Positions 43,433-52,699 of a DNA stretch of 64,000 bases are shown piece after piece. The stretch covers positions 1,488,001 through 1,552,000 of the forward strand of contig OZ255624.1 of the NCBI GenBank assembly GCA_965276675.1. The letters are read 5' to 3'. The position numbers were made by a program, and so were the translations under genes. Source of the DNA: G965276675 sp965276675 (lineage in GTDB: Bacteria > Acidobacteriota > Terriglobia > Terriglobales > Acidobacteriaceae). Under the pieces are notes generated by a model. That model was given only the letters and a program-made list of their open reading frames with translations. It had not been told where the DNA came from and made no database searches. Numbering within the stretch: position 1 is the first letter of the stretch; each line of letters begins with the position of its first letter.

Positions 43433-44260
43433 ATGATTAGCCTTTGTCGTAGTCGGTCCACGAGCCTTTTGTTAGGGCTTGCCATGGCTTGTCTGGTGTG
43501 TAGCCACACTGCTGTCTTAGCCGCAGAAAACGTGAGATCGGCTCCAATTCAGACCAGTGCCAGTCTTCCGCCGGAGCCGCCAGCGCCGCAGGTAAGCTAC
43601 CTGTACGCGATGTCACCAGAAGCGCAAGGTGATCTGTTCATGGCTCACCGGAGTTATGTGGCTGCCATTGAAGCTTACCAACACGGCACGCTGAAATCTG
43701 CGATCTTGTGGAACAAGATCGGCTTGGCGTACCACCATCTCTTCGCGCTCGATGAGGCGCGCAAGGACTACGAGATGGCGCTCTCTCTTAATCCGCGGTA
43801 CCCGGATGCGCTGAACAACCTGGCTGCCGTTTATCACGGCAAACACGATTACAAGCAGGCCGAACGCACCTACAAACGCGCGCTCAAGTATGCGCCACGC
43901 GCTGCTGTCACGTATTGCAATCTGGGAACGGCCTACTTCGCTGAGAAGAAATATAAGCAGGGCTTCAAGGCATATCAGCAAGCGCTCGCGATTGATCCCG
44001 AGGTCTTCAATCCGGAGCAGGCCTCCATCATCGAAGAGGGCAGCTCACGCCAGCAGCGCATCGCGGTCAACTATTTTCTGGCCAAAACCTACGCTACTGC
44101 CGGAGAAAAGGTGAAGGCACTTACCTACCTTCGCAAAGCGCTCGACGCTGGGTTCAACGACCGCAAACGGCTGATGGAAGACAAGGAGTTTGCCGTGCTG
44201 CGCACCACTCCGGAGTTCCACCAGCTATTGCTCGAACAGCAATGGCTCGGACAGTCGTGA
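43433..44260 (+). CDS. Secreted TPR-repeat protein
   Basis: 275 residues. The ATG at 43433 has GAGGAGG about 6 bp upstream. A signal peptide of about 30 residues ('STSLLLGLAMACLVCSHTAVLAAE') precedes a linker. Then tetratricopeptide repeats follow: 'AILWNKIGLAYHHLFALDEARKDYEMALSLNPRY', 'PDALNNLAAVYHGKHDYKQAERTYKRALKYAPRA', and 'AVTYCNLGTAYFAEKKYKQGFKAYQQALAIDPEV'. A later helix pair contains 'FLAKTYATAGEKVKALTYLRKALDAGF'. It likely acts as a periplasmic scaffold for protein contacts. It stands alone between hpnI and the convergent split glycosyltransferase. Confidence 0.88.
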   Translation: MISLCRSRSTSLLLGLAMACLVCSHTAVLAAENVRSAPIQTSASLPPEPPAPQVSYLYAMSPEAQGDLFMAHRSYVAAIEAYQHGTLKSAILWNKIGLAYHHLFALDEARKDYEMALSLNPRYPDALNNLAAVYHGKHDYKQAERTYKRALKYAPRAAVTYCNLGTAYFAEKKYKQGFKAYQQALAIDPEVFNPEQASIIEEGSSRQQRIAVNYFLAKTYATAGEKVKALTYLRKALDAGFNDRKRLMEDKEFAVLRTTPEFHQLLLEQQWLGQS

Positions 44261-44362
44261 GACCGTGAGATTGCTGAGGAGAAAGCGCATGTAGCTTCTC
44301 CTGCCTCTCCGAAAAGCTCAGGAAACGTTTTCGGCAGTTTTCTGATTTGATTTCCGCAACTC

Positions 44363-45829
44363 TCAATGGCTCGCCGGACATCCAGCGCTGCTGACGATCT
44401 GTTTTTGACCGGGAAAGAGTTGGTGGTTTACGTATACCACTTTGTTCGCCTCCTCTTCCAGAATCCAGGGGCAAAGCGGGGGTAAGATCCTGGATGCCGC
44501 GGCTTGCTTGTCGTGCGGGACCATAAGAAAGATCCGCTCGGGATTGGTCCACAGGCGAGCGATGTCAGCATCCGTCAGGAAGATGTGGGGCGCGTCGGGA
44601 TAATGTGAGCCTGCTTCGAGGTTGTTGTAGCGGCCATTGAGCAGGTAAACGTGCCGTCCGGTGTAAAAGGCGATGCTCGAGTCAGTGTCGTACTCGCCAA
44701 ACAAAACGATTTTATCTTCGGGACGCAGATACCGGTTGATGGCTTGTGCCAGGTCATACGAGGAGAGCACAGGCGTGAAGCTGGCGAAGGCGATATCCGC
44801 GGCGAAGAAGAAGACGCACATGGAGACCGCAAGCGCAAACAGACCGCTTCGCGGTCTACCCCGGAGCTGCACGAGCAGCACGAGGCCGAAGCCGCCGATA
44901 AAGACGATCGCCGCCATGATGGCCGGGAGGCGCAGATCGTGAAAGGTCTGTGGCGTCAGATCGAGGACGTGAGCAAGGGAGAGGCGGTAGGCCGAGTCGG
45001 GTTGCGTATGCAAGGTGCCAGCCACGGTGGAGGGCACGGCGGAGGAACTGGCCAGCACCAGACCTAGAAGCACAGCGCCGAACGCCAGGCCGATGGCGCA
45101 TAGCGCGATGCAAAGGTGCTTGAGCAGCCGCGAGTTCCTCCTCTCCGCATCGGCCAGCCCCGCGCCAAGCAGCAGGGCCAGGGCAGGCCAGCAGCCAAAG
45201 CTGTAGTACTCCATGCGCGAACCGCCAAAGACGCAGAAGAAGCCGACGATCACGGCGATCCAGCAGAAGAGCAGAGTGTAGGCCTGACCGGTTAACGGCG
45301 GGAGCGGGTTCGGGGCATAGGGATCGTTTGCGAGGGCGGGAACTGCGTCATGACCGGAGCGCCGCCGCTTGTAGGCGCTGACTACGAGTGGCGCGAAGAC
45401 GCTCCACGGGAAAAGCCAGATCAGGTGGCTGATCAGCCAAAGCCACAAGGGCACGGCGGCGTAGTCTTTCGGGTAGCGAGTACCAACCGCTCGATGGAAT
45501 TGTTCGTTGACGAAGTAGGCCCAGAGGAAGGTGTGAGCGCGGTGTTGCGCGATCAGGTGCCAGGGAACTGCGATGATCAGGAAGAGCAGGGCTGAGGACA
45601 GCACGGGCAGTTGTCGCAGCCTGCTCCATCCGCGCCGAAAGAGAATGAAGAGGAAGAGCGCGCCCCCTGGGAAGGCTAAGCCGACCAGCCCCCGTGTAAG
45701 CACTGCGAGTGCAAAGGCGGTGGCGGCCAGCCACAATGCCGGCCGCGTTGACAGCGTTCCCGTCCAGGCTCGGAGAAAGAAATAGAACCCGGCGACAAAA
45801 AAGGTGGCGTAGATCGCCTCCGGGATCAT
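44363..45829 (-). pseudogene. ArnT-like glycosyltransferase, C-terminal part after a frameshift
   Basis: 488 residues in this frame, from 'MIPEAIYATFFVAGFYFFLRAWTG' onward: about nine membrane helices and a soluble tail ('RYLRPEDKIVLFGEYDTDSSIAFYTGRHVYLLNGRYNN'). This is the rest of a GT39/ArnT-family protein that transfers sugars from polyprenyl phosphate in the inner membrane. It begins exactly where the upstream part leaves the family pattern, with ATGA overlap. The ATG could in principle re-start translation, so a two-piece protein is conceivable, but a single missing base is the simpler reading. Confidence 0.82.
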
Positions 45830-46281
45830 GATGCGCGTGAACAGAAAAAGCCAAAAGAGGTTGCAACAGCCAGGCCAGAGTAGAAGCCAGCTTCGTCGGA
45901 GAAGAAGAAACGGCCGAACTCAAAGGTGATGAGGGTGAGCAGCACCATGAAGACCGCATCGGGCAGGCGAGTGCTGAAGGCGGAGACCCCAAAGAGTTTG
46001 TAGCAGCCAGCGACCAGCCAATAGTGCAGAGGCGCTTTGTCCAGGTAACGTATGCCGTTCATGAAGAGCACGGCGTAGTCGTGCCGCTGCAACATCTCCC
46101 GGGAGACAGTAGCGTGCGAGGAATCCACATCGTCCAGAAGTGGAGGGAAGAAGGCGGTGCCCAGGTAGGTGATCAGGCTTAAGAGCGCCAGGGCCAGAAT
46201 GTAATGCCAGGGAATGGACCGCCTCGCTGCGGCACTTCCTTCAGGACGAAGCGTGCCGGGTATTTGGGTCACCTGCGACAA
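45826..46281 (-). pseudogene. ArnT-like glycosyltransferase, N-terminal part, frameshifted
   Basis: 151 residues. The first membrane helix 'WHYILALALLSLITYLGTAFFPPLLDDVDSSHATVSREMLQRHDYAVL' carries the acidic pair of GT39 enzymes (D-D-V-D), needed for catalysis. 'RYLDKAPLHYWLVAGCYKLFGVSAFSTRLP' is the next family block. After 'VATSFGFF' the frame reads C-S-R-A-S and stops, while one frame over it continues as 'LFTRIMIPEAIYATFF'. One base is missing near 45840. Together the halves make about 640 residues, a normal family length. Confidence 0.82.
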
Positions 46282-46559
46282 ACGTAATCCTCTCCTCCTG
46301 CCGCGCAGCCCGTAGTGTTGATAGTATGCGTAAGCATTGGCACGCGATCACTGGCTACATGGCCAGTCTAGGTGGCTTCAGTATATGCGGTTGGCTCCTG
46401 GCGTTGGATCGGACCCGGTGGCGTTTGTGCGGAGCCCCCTCGGATACAGTCGCCAAAGCCGTTACTGCGTCCGCAATGGCTCCGGCATCGAATTGCCGGT
46501 TGATTGCAGAGCTCTGATCGGGAGTTGCGCAGCGCCGGGCCACCAAGGGAGAGGATGCA

Positions 46560-47603
46560 TTGGCAGTGCGGAAAGAGAAAAGAATCGGCCAGCGTATGCC
46601 TCAGCCGGGTGGCGGCCGTCTGTCGGGAGCGGTGCAAACAGCTGTGCCGGTGGATCCTATGATTGGACGCCTGCGAGACGTGGCCGCCGCTCTCCGCGAC
46701 GAGATCGCCGGGTGCACGGCGCGGGCTGATGTGGAGACTGTACACCGGGTGCGGACGGGTACGCGCCGTGTAGAGGCGCAGTTGGAGACGATCCTGCGCC
46801 AGCGCGGCGGCATGGGGGCCAGCGTGAGGCAGGCCGCCTGGCGCGAAGCCGCCGTGGAGTGGCTCCGGCAGCTCAAGAAGGTGCGCCGGGCCGCAGGAAG
46901 CGTGCGGGACCTGGATGTTCACCGGGAGATCGTCGCGGAGAAGCTTCTTGGAGTGACCCGGGAGGCGGCGGGAGCGGGAGAATCCAGCATCCAGAGCGAG
47001 GTGGAGGAGTTGGACAGTTGGCTGGCTAAGATGAGAGCGAAGCGCGAATCCTCGCTGATCGCGCAGCTCGGGAAATGCCTGCCTAAGCTCGAAACCGCGG
47101 AGCAGGCCTTTTTGTTCGCCATACCGCCTGTAGGTGGCCGCAGTGGCGCAAAAAATAAGCCAATGGCGCTTCTGGCACTTGAAGACTACTTACGGCTGGT
47201 GGATAGCATGCCCACGCTTGAAGCCGAGAACCTGCATGATTTTCGCAAAGGCGCAAAGAAGGCCCGGTATGTGGCCGAGGCTGGCGGCGGCGACTCGGAC
47301 GCCACCGCGATTGCCGGGGCCATCAAGCGGGTGCAGGATGCGATTGGCGACTGGCACGACTGGCTGATGCTCCGCGACGAGGCCAGGGCCGCTCTGGGTT
47401 CGGCTCCGGGTTCGGCTCTGGGTTCGGACGTCGACCCGGCTGGAGCACGGCTGGTCGTGGAGATCCAGCGCGGGGTGGCGCGCCGGTTTGTGCGCGCGAT
47501 GCGCACGACCGAGCGTATGAGCCGGCGGCTGCTCGGGGAGTGGCTGGCGCGGAAGCCGGTGCGACGGGCTGGTGGGCGTAGAGCAGGAGCGGCGTCTTAC
47601 TGA
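46560..47603 (+). CDS. CHAD-domain protein (polyphosphate-binding)
   Basis: 347 residues. CHAD signatures: 'VETVHRVRTGTRRVEAQLETIL', 'LKKVRRAAGSVRDLDVHREIV', and 'LHDFRKGAKKARYVAEAG'. These have conserved His-Arg pairs and many Lys/Arg for binding polyanions. CHAD proteins bind inorganic polyphosphate and associate with polyphosphate granules. In this window ppx, sixA and ppk1 follow within 10 kb, which fits. A TTG at 46560 (GAGAGG upstream) or a GTG at 46566 is the start; the first is chosen. A repeat of Gly-Ser-Ala triplets near residue 285 is low complexity. Confidence 0.9.
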   Translation: MAVRKEKRIGQRMPQPGGGRLSGAVQTAVPVDPMIGRLRDVAAALRDEIAGCTARADVETVHRVRTGTRRVEAQLETILRQRGGMGASVRQAAWREAAVEWLRQLKKVRRAAGSVRDLDVHREIVAEKLLGVTREAAGAGESSIQSEVEELDSWLAKMRAKRESSLIAQLGKCLPKLETAEQAFLFAIPPVGGRSGAKNKPMALLALEDYLRLVDSMPTLEAENLHDFRKGAKKARYVAEAGGGDSDATAIAGAIKRVQDAIGDWHDWLMLRDEARAALGSAPGSALGSDVDPAGARLVVEIQRGVARRFVRAMRTTERMSRRLLGEWLARKPVRRAGGRRAGAASY

Positions 47604-47608
47604 AAAGG

Positions 47609-47667
47609 GAAGCGGCTCTGGTCATGATTTCCGTGTGGTTTAATTCCCACTTGCATTGAGCCGCTTC
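47609..47667. terminator. Nested inverted repeat between convergent genes
   Basis: GAAGCGGCTC (47609-47618) and GAGCCGCTTC (47658-47667) are perfect complements, and GTGG/CCAC pairs inside the loop. It fills the gap between the CHAD gene and the converging secreted-protein gene. A bidirectional terminator is likely, though the loop is long and no T run follows. Confidence 0.4.
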
Positions 47668-47692
47668 TCACGAACATTCACGAATCTGCCGA

Positions 47693-48286
47693 TCAGTAGT
47701 GCATCGTTGGTTTTGAGACTTCTAGGCCGGCAGGCATGACGAACAACGATGGCGCGGGTTCTGCCCCGATGTGAAGGTCCGACCGTTCTATCCGATAGGA
47801 GCCAACGTTTGGAAGATCAGTCGTAATCCGCACTACAATATCGGTTCCGTCCACTACCCAAAACAATCCCTCTTGTTTTTGAGTCTGCGGGTTCTTTATA
47901 CCGTAGGCACTTGCGGTGACGCCTGCGATGCTTTCATGCGCAAGTGGTTCAACTTGCGGCTTTGTCCAATGCTCTAACTTTACAAACTTTCCCAGGGCGT
48001 TTTTCTGATTAAAGTCGATCGTGTATACGACACCTTCACCAGCGTTATAAAGGCGCTCCCTAAAAGGTTTGTTTGTGTTTTGAGCGATCTCCTGCTGGAC
48101 AGTGCTCCCATCCGAACTGCGAGCTTCAAGTCCCTCTCGAGTGGTGGTCATCCGAACTCCGGAAGGGAGTACAGAGACGGTCGTTTCGACAAAGTGAGCG
48201 GTGTACGGTATCCACGAACTCTGGGCGAATGCAGCAGTCGAAAGCGACACGAACAGAATGCTGCAGCAGGTAACTAATTTAGCCAT
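47693..48286 (-). CDS. Secreted hypothetical protein
   Basis: 197 residues. A signal peptide 'LVTCCSILFVSLSTAAFAQ' with an A-F-A cleavage site exports it. The mature part reads as beta strands: 'YTAHFVETTVSVLPSGVRMTTTREGLEARSSDG', 'GVVYTIDFNQKNALGKFVKLEHW', and 'GLFWVVDGTDIVVRITTDLPNVGSYRIERSDLHIG'. I do not recognise the family, and there is no lipobox or catalytic motif. It is transcribed alone and converges on the CHAD gene. Possibly a periplasmic or outer-surface beta protein of Acidobacteria. Confidence 0.75.
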   Translation of the reverse strand: MAKLVTCCSILFVSLSTAAFAQSSWIPYTAHFVETTVSVLPSGVRMTTTREGLEARSSDGSTVQQEIAQNTNKPFRERLYNAGEGVVYTIDFNQKNALGKFVKLEHWTKPQVEPLAHESIAGVTASAYGIKNPQTQKQEGLFWVVDGTDIVVRITTDLPNVGSYRIERSDLHIGAEPAPSLFVMPAGLEVSKPTMHY

Positions 48287-48520
48287 ATCGACTACCTTCC
48301 TCTGCCGGGGAGGGACTTCCGCTAGATAAGCTCATAGTTGGTGTTACCTCCGGGTGATTTTGCGGCTAGTATGCGTGAGCGGTAAGCATCGCTGTCAAGT
48401 TAAGGCTTATGCAAATCGGTCGAAGATGTGTCCCCACGGTCTTCAATGTAAAGGGGCGCCTCCCTAACCTCGCCGTTATCTTCCCGTGAACGAAGTGGTG
48501 TATCTTGCGTAGATCGCACG

Positions 48521-50086
48521 ATGCAAACATTTGCCGCCATCGACATCGGGTCGAACTCCTGCAGGTTGAAGATTGCCCAGGTCCTTCAGCATCGTCTCAA
48601 GGTGCTGCATGAGGACCGCGAGGTCACGCGCCTGGGCACAAGCGTCTTTGAAAGCGGCCTGATCTCGCCGGACGCGATGGCGAGCACGCTCGCGGCACTG
48701 AAGCGCTTCAACAAATCGGTCCAGCAGTTTGGCGCGGATCAGGTGCGCGCTGTTGCGACCGCGGCGCTGCGCGATGCCCGCAATGGAGAGGCGTTTGTCG
48801 CCTGGGTGAAGGCTGAGACCGGGTGGGACCTGGAGATCATCTCCGGGCTGGAAGAGGCGCGGCTGATCCATCGCGGCGTGATGCAAGAGCCGGATACTGC
48901 CGGCCGCTGCTTGCTCATCGACCTGGGCGGGGGCAGCTGCGAGATCACGCTCTCGGAAAATAAACGCATCCTGGAGACGGTGAGCCTGCCGCTTGGAGCG
49001 GTGCGGTTGACCGAGGAGTTTCTGGGAGAGAGCGATCCGCCGGCTCCCGAGGACGTGGCGCGCATGAAGCAGTTCATCGCCCGCGAGCTGAAAAAGGCAG
49101 AAAAAAAGATCAAGTGCGAGGGCATCACGCAGGTGATCGCGACCTCCGGCACGGCAGCGGCGCTGGCTTTATCAAGTGCCGCCAGGGGCAAGGCGCCAGC
49201 CAAGACAACGCGTCCGCGCAAACGCGCAGGAAAGCCCGCCCCCAAACCCGGACTGTCCGAAACTCCCGCAGTACGGCGGCTGGCAAACAAGCTACTGAAG
49301 ATGAATGTGGCAGCGCGCAGCAAGGTGCCCGGCATCGGCCCCAGGCGGGCGGAGATTATCATCGCAGGCGCCCAGGTCTACGCGGCCATACTGGATCAGT
49401 TCTCACTGCCAGGCTTCCGCTACTCGGACCTGGGGCTGCGCGATGGAATTCTGGCGCAGATGCTGGCCGAGAGTGACGACCGCACGCTGGTCCATCAGCA
49501 ATTCGAGCGTGAACGTTGGGAGAGTGTGCTGGCGACCTGCCGCCGCTACGGCGTTGAGGTTAAGGGGGCGGAGCCGGTGCGACTGCACGCGGCGCAACTC
49601 TTTCGCGATCTGGCAGCCATGCACGGTCTGCCCCCGGAGTACAAGCAGTGGCTAGACGCGGCGGCGATGATGCGGGATATTGGCAAATACGTCAACTACC
49701 AGGGCCACCACCGTCACACGCAGTACATCATCTCGTCTTCAGAGCTGTATGGGTTCACACCGGTGCAGCGGGCGGTTGTTTCCGGCATCGCGCGCTATCT
49801 CGGCAAGTCGCGGCCCACCCCGCAGGATCGCGCCTTTCGCGTGATCCCGCCAGCCGAGCACCCGCACGTGCAACGGGCTGTGGTGCTCTTGCGGCTGGCC
49901 GTGGCGCTCAATCAGGACCGTGCGAGCGAGGTGCTGAAGGTCCGCGTCAAGGTATATCCGAAGCGGGTGTTGCTGGACCTGCACCCAGGCCGCACGGGCG
50001 CGGAGCTGGAGTTGTGGTCGCTGCGGAAAGAGGCGGTCTACTTCCGCGAGGTCTTTCGCCGGGAGCTCTTCGTCACGGTCGCGTAG
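48521..50086 (+). CDS. ppx: Exopolyphosphatase/GppA-family phosphatase with HD-like C-terminus
   Basis: 521 residues. The actin-like ATPase fold gives 'FAAIDIGSNSCRLKIAQVL', 'VRAVATAALRDARNGEAFV', 'LLIDLGGGSCEITLSE', and 'YSDLGLRDGILAQML'. The C-terminal part (about 330-520) has an HD-type helical domain 'AMMRDIGKYVNYQGHHRHTQYIISSSELYGF'. An insertion rich in Ala, Lys and Pro (about 225-250) is unusual. The enzyme removes phosphate from polyphosphate or pppGpp. Its end overlaps the convergent sixA end by 49 bp. CHAD and ppk1 nearby indicate a polyphosphate role. Confidence 0.93.
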   Translation: MQTFAAIDIGSNSCRLKIAQVLQHRLKVLHEDREVTRLGTSVFESGLISPDAMASTLAALKRFNKSVQQFGADQVRAVATAALRDARNGEAFVAWVKAETGWDLEIISGLEEARLIHRGVMQEPDTAGRCLLIDLGGGSCEITLSENKRILETVSLPLGAVRLTEEFLGESDPPAPEDVARMKQFIARELKKAEKKIKCEGITQVIATSGTAAALALSSAARGKAPAKTTRPRKRAGKPAPKPGLSETPAVRRLANKLLKMNVAARSKVPGIGPRRAEIIIAGAQVYAAILDQFSLPGFRYSDLGLRDGILAQMLAESDDRTLVHQQFERERWESVLATCRRYGVEVKGAEPVRLHAAQLFRDLAAMHGLPPEYKQWLDAAAMMRDIGKYVNYQGHHRHTQYIISSSELYGFTPVQRAVVSGIARYLGKSRPTPQDRAFRVIPPAEHPHVQRAVVLLRLAVALNQDRASEVLKVRVKVYPKRVLLDLHPGRTGAELELWSLRKEAVYFREVFRRELFVTVA

Positions 50087-50565
50087 AGCTGTCGCAGAGC
50101 ACGCGGCTCGATGAGAGAGAGCAGCTGCGCAGGACGGCGGGTGGTGTCGAGCCTTGCCAGCGAGCCCTTGCGAAGACGCACATTGGCGCGATGCGGGGAG
50201 CAGATCAGCGAGCCCAGGAAGTGGGACAGATTGGGATTGTGGCCAACGACCAGGATGTTTTCCTGCCCGGCGTGCTCCCGTACCATCCCTTCAAAGGCGC
50301 GAAAGGTGCCGGTAGGTGCGAGCGAGTCTTCGATGACGATCTGCGATTCAAAGCCGATCTCATTTGCGACCAGGGATGCGGTTTGCAGGGAGCGCTTCAG
50401 TGGACTGGAGAGAATGACGTCGAAGTTCACGCCGAGGGCGTTCAAGTAATTTCCGATCAACACACATTGCGCTTTGCCTTCTTTATCGAGTCCCCGTTTT
50501 TTGTCGGTCTGGGGGTGAAGACGGCGAGTGCCCGCGCTTGCGTGGCGGAGGATGTAGAGATTCAT
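50038..50565 (-). CDS. sixA: Phosphohistidine phosphatase SixA
   Basis: 175 residues from the ATG at 50565 (AGGA 5 bp upstream); a longer frame upstream is low-complexity and unlikely. 'MNLYILRHASAGTRR' gives the RHG-type phospho-His motif (here R-H-A, as in SixA). 'VILSSPLKRSLQTASLVANEIGF' and 'ENILVVGHNPNLSHFLGSLI' supply the other catalytic residues. SixA removes phosphate from histidine in phosphotransfer proteins. In several phyla it lies beside ppx/ppk and CHAD genes. The 3' ends of sixA and ppx overlap by 49 bp, each coding on its strand. Confidence 0.92.
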   Translation of the reverse strand: MNLYILRHASAGTRRLHPQTDKKRGLDKEGKAQCVLIGNYLNALGVNFDVILSSPLKRSLQTASLVANEIGFESQIVIEDSLAPTGTFRAFEGMVREHAGQENILVVGHNPNLSHFLGSLICSPHRANVRLRKGSLARLDTTRRPAQLLSLIEPRALRQLYATVTKSSRRKTSRK

Positions 50566-50719
50566 GGGTCCTTTGCAGAATGGGGGAGTCGCGCCTGCCA
50601 AACTCCGTGCCATGTGATTTGGCGGTGGCGAGCGCTGCCTATTCACACAATTGTAACAATTGAACGGGGTATAGTTTGTGAATTTTGGGAGGCTGGAGGG
50701 CCTCCCATGGCACGGCTGG

Positions 50720-50926
50720 CTAGAAAACGGGCGCCGGGGCCGGAACAGGATCAAGCGGCGCTGCGGGATCTGGATCGGGCTCCGGAAAGCCCGGGCTGTC
50801 GGGTTCCGGATTGGGTCCACCGGGTAGGCCACCCGGGCCAGGGCCTGGAAATACATCGGGCAGCTCTCCAGGAGTGGTGCCGAATAGGAACGGAAGGGGC
50901 GCTAAATTGATGAGTGTAGTAAGCAT
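50720..50926 (-). CDS. Possible small Pro-rich protein
   Basis: 68 residues: a short hydrophobic start (MLTTLINLAPLPFLFG), then a Pro-Asp/Pro-Glu-rich tail ('NPEPDSPGFPEPDPDPAAPLDPVPAPAPVF'). There is no ribosome binding site of note and no known domain. It may be a real small protein or chance open DNA in a G+C-rich gap between sixA and the methyltransferase gene. Kept only because the frame is clean and the composition distinctive. Confidence 0.25.
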   Translation of the reverse strand: MLTTLINLAPLPFLFGTTPGELPDVFPGPGPGGLPGGPNPEPDSPGFPEPDPDPAAPLDPVPAPAPVF

Positions 50927-50965
50927 GGTGATGGGACGGAGTTAGGCCGAAGCGATGTTGCCTCC

Positions 50966-51655
50966 CTACTCTCGATCGTCTATTCGCCAGAGCTCGCTGA
51001 CCAGGATTCCACCAAGGAAGGTGTGGCGCAGCTCCGGAAACCAGCCTGCGCGCTCAAAGAGCATGGGATAGTCGGGCATCGTCCGGGTGCGGAGACCGGT
51101 AAGCACGCCGAAAGCACGGTAGAGCAGCGCGATCAGCAACCGTGCCAACCACGCCGCGGGCTGCCGATGCGGCACAGCGAACTCGGAGAGGAGCCACCGT
51201 GCTCCGGGCCGGAGATGCGGCTCAATTCGTTTGAGTAGCGTCTCGATCTCGGCGCTGGTGAGGCAGTCGAGGAAGAAGTGCGTGACGATCAGGTCATAGT
51301 GGCCGGAAGGCGCAAAGGCGAGCGCGTCGGCGTGATGGAGGCGGACGCGAGATTGCTGCCCAATGCGCCCCGCGGTAAGCGCGAGCATGGCGGCGCTCCC
51401 ATCGACGGCATCCACCTCGACGTGCGGATTAGCAATCAATAGGCGTGCAAGGAACCGGCCGTCGCCATCACCGAAGACCAGCGCCCGCTGCACGTTGGTA
51501 ACTTCCCCGAGTTGCCGAAAACGGCAGCGCTCCAATAGGCGGCCGAAGCTGGCATACTCCATCCAGCGATAGGGGCGCGCGATGGTGTCAAAAGAGACTC
51601 GCCTTAGGGAAACGCGCCGGCGGCCGGGGTTGGGGGGCGTCATCCGCGCAGCCAA
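50966..51655 (-). CDS. Class I SAM-dependent methyltransferase
   Basis: 229 residues. 'RALVFGDGDGRFLARLLIANPHVEVDAVDGSAAMLALTAGRI' is the SAM motif I with the acidic end of strand 2. 'RVRLHHADALAFAPSGHYDLIVTHFFLDCLTSAEIETLL' covers motifs II and III. It resembles small-molecule methyltransferases of the UbiE/Methyltransf_25 group; the substrate is unknown. The ATG at 51655 overlaps the end of the next upstream gene by 16 bp, so it is co-transcribed with the membrane protein. A later Met (residue 5) is an alternative start. Confidence 0.88.
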   Translation of the reverse strand: MAARMTPPNPGRRRVSLRRVSFDTIARPYRWMEYASFGRLLERCRFRQLGEVTNVQRALVFGDGDGRFLARLLIANPHVEVDAVDGSAAMLALTAGRIGQQSRVRLHHADALAFAPSGHYDLIVTHFFLDCLTSAEIETLLKRIEPHLRPGARWLLSEFAVPHRQPAAWLARLLIALLYRAFGVLTGLRTRTMPDYPMLFERAGWFPELRHTFLGGILVSELWRIDDRE

Positions 51656-52578
51656 GGCAAGAAGAGCAGCGGCGTGAGCAGTGCCGCGTCGGCGGCAATG
51701 CGGAGAGCGAGCGGCGAAATGCGAGGCCGCAGGCTGTCCAGCACGGGAAAGCAGAACGCGCTGAGCATGCCAGCGATAATTAGGGCGACCAGGGCGGCCT
51801 GGGGCTGGCTCATGCGTGTGCCGCCGGAGAGCAGCAGTGACGCGGCAAATCCGTCAATAATGAGCGCGGTGGACAGCAGGTGACGCCCTAGGGAGCGTGT
51901 TGCCGCATGCGGCCGGGATTGCAGTGAATGGGTATCGCCCTGGGAGTACTCCCAAGTGTCTTCCCAGGTTTCGATGGCGACACAATTGAGCGTGCAAAGC
52001 AGGGCAAAGAGCACGATCTCCGGAACGAGCTGCACCCGGGCCGCGGTCCAGACCACAGTGTCGCCTAGTCGGGACCAAGCGGGCACTGCTGTGGCGGCGG
52101 CAAAGACAATTCCGACAGCTAGCTCTTTCGGGAAGCTCCAGGCGAGACGCGGCGGGGAGGAGCGGCGTGCCGGAGGAAGATGGACGATCAGCAGGTAGAT
52201 CACGGCGCAGGCGCCGAGCGCCAGGTTTTCGCGGAGCACGTCCTGGGGCATCTGCGTAACCACCAGATAAGCGAGAATGGCCGTGACCGCGATGCCGGTG
52301 AGCAGAAAACCCCGGCGATGCTCGAGATGAAAGCAGTGACGCTCCCGCAGCGTGTTGGGGCTGGCGGCCAGCAAGCCATCCAGCAGACGGTCGGCGACGT
52401 AGAGAAGCCACGTACCCATAGCCAGCATCAACGGCGCCAGGAACGGCAGGCGCAGACCGGCGGCGCGGGCGAGCGCCCAGCACCAGAGCGCAGCAACGGT
52501 GGGCGCATCCAGACTGAGCAGGTGCCAGAGTCTGAGCGGAGGCCAGGGGTGGAGAGGATGGGAGTGCGAGCGCGCCAA
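51640..52578 (-). CDS. Polytopic membrane protein, remotely UbiA-like
   Basis: 312 residues with about eight hydrophobic helices. 'LLYVADRLLDGLLAASPNTLRERHCFHLEHRR' near residue 60 holds a D-R-L-L-D motif. 'NCVAIETWEDTWEYSQGDTHSLQS' near residue 200 holds acidic residues at the corresponding place of the second UbiA motif. UbiA prenyltransferases have two Asp-rich motifs, but the fit here is loose. It overlaps the methyltransferase start, and the two form a pair; a lipid or quinone modification is a guess. The start is the ATG at 52578. Confidence 0.65.
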   Translation of the reverse strand: MARSHSHPLHPWPPLRLWHLLSLDAPTVAALWCWALARAAGLRLPFLAPLMLAMGTWLLYVADRLLDGLLAASPNTLRERHCFHLEHRRGFLLTGIAVTAILAYLVVTQMPQDVLRENLALGACAVIYLLIVHLPPARRSSPPRLAWSFPKELAVGIVFAAATAVPAWSRLGDTVVWTAARVQLVPEIVLFALLCTLNCVAIETWEDTWEYSQGDTHSLQSRPHAATRSLGRHLLSTALIIDGFAASLLLSGGTRMSQPQAALVALIIAGMLSAFCFPVLDSLRPRISPLALRIAADAALLTPLLFLPWLRG

Positions 52579-52699
52579 ACTTAAGTGTAGCGAGTTTGCG
52601 CTGGAGGGACGTTTTGAGGGAGCGCTGTGTCCTGTTGCGTAGATTTACGACTGCTGAATTATTTCAGAACACCATTGTGCGTCGGGGCAGCTGACCGAT

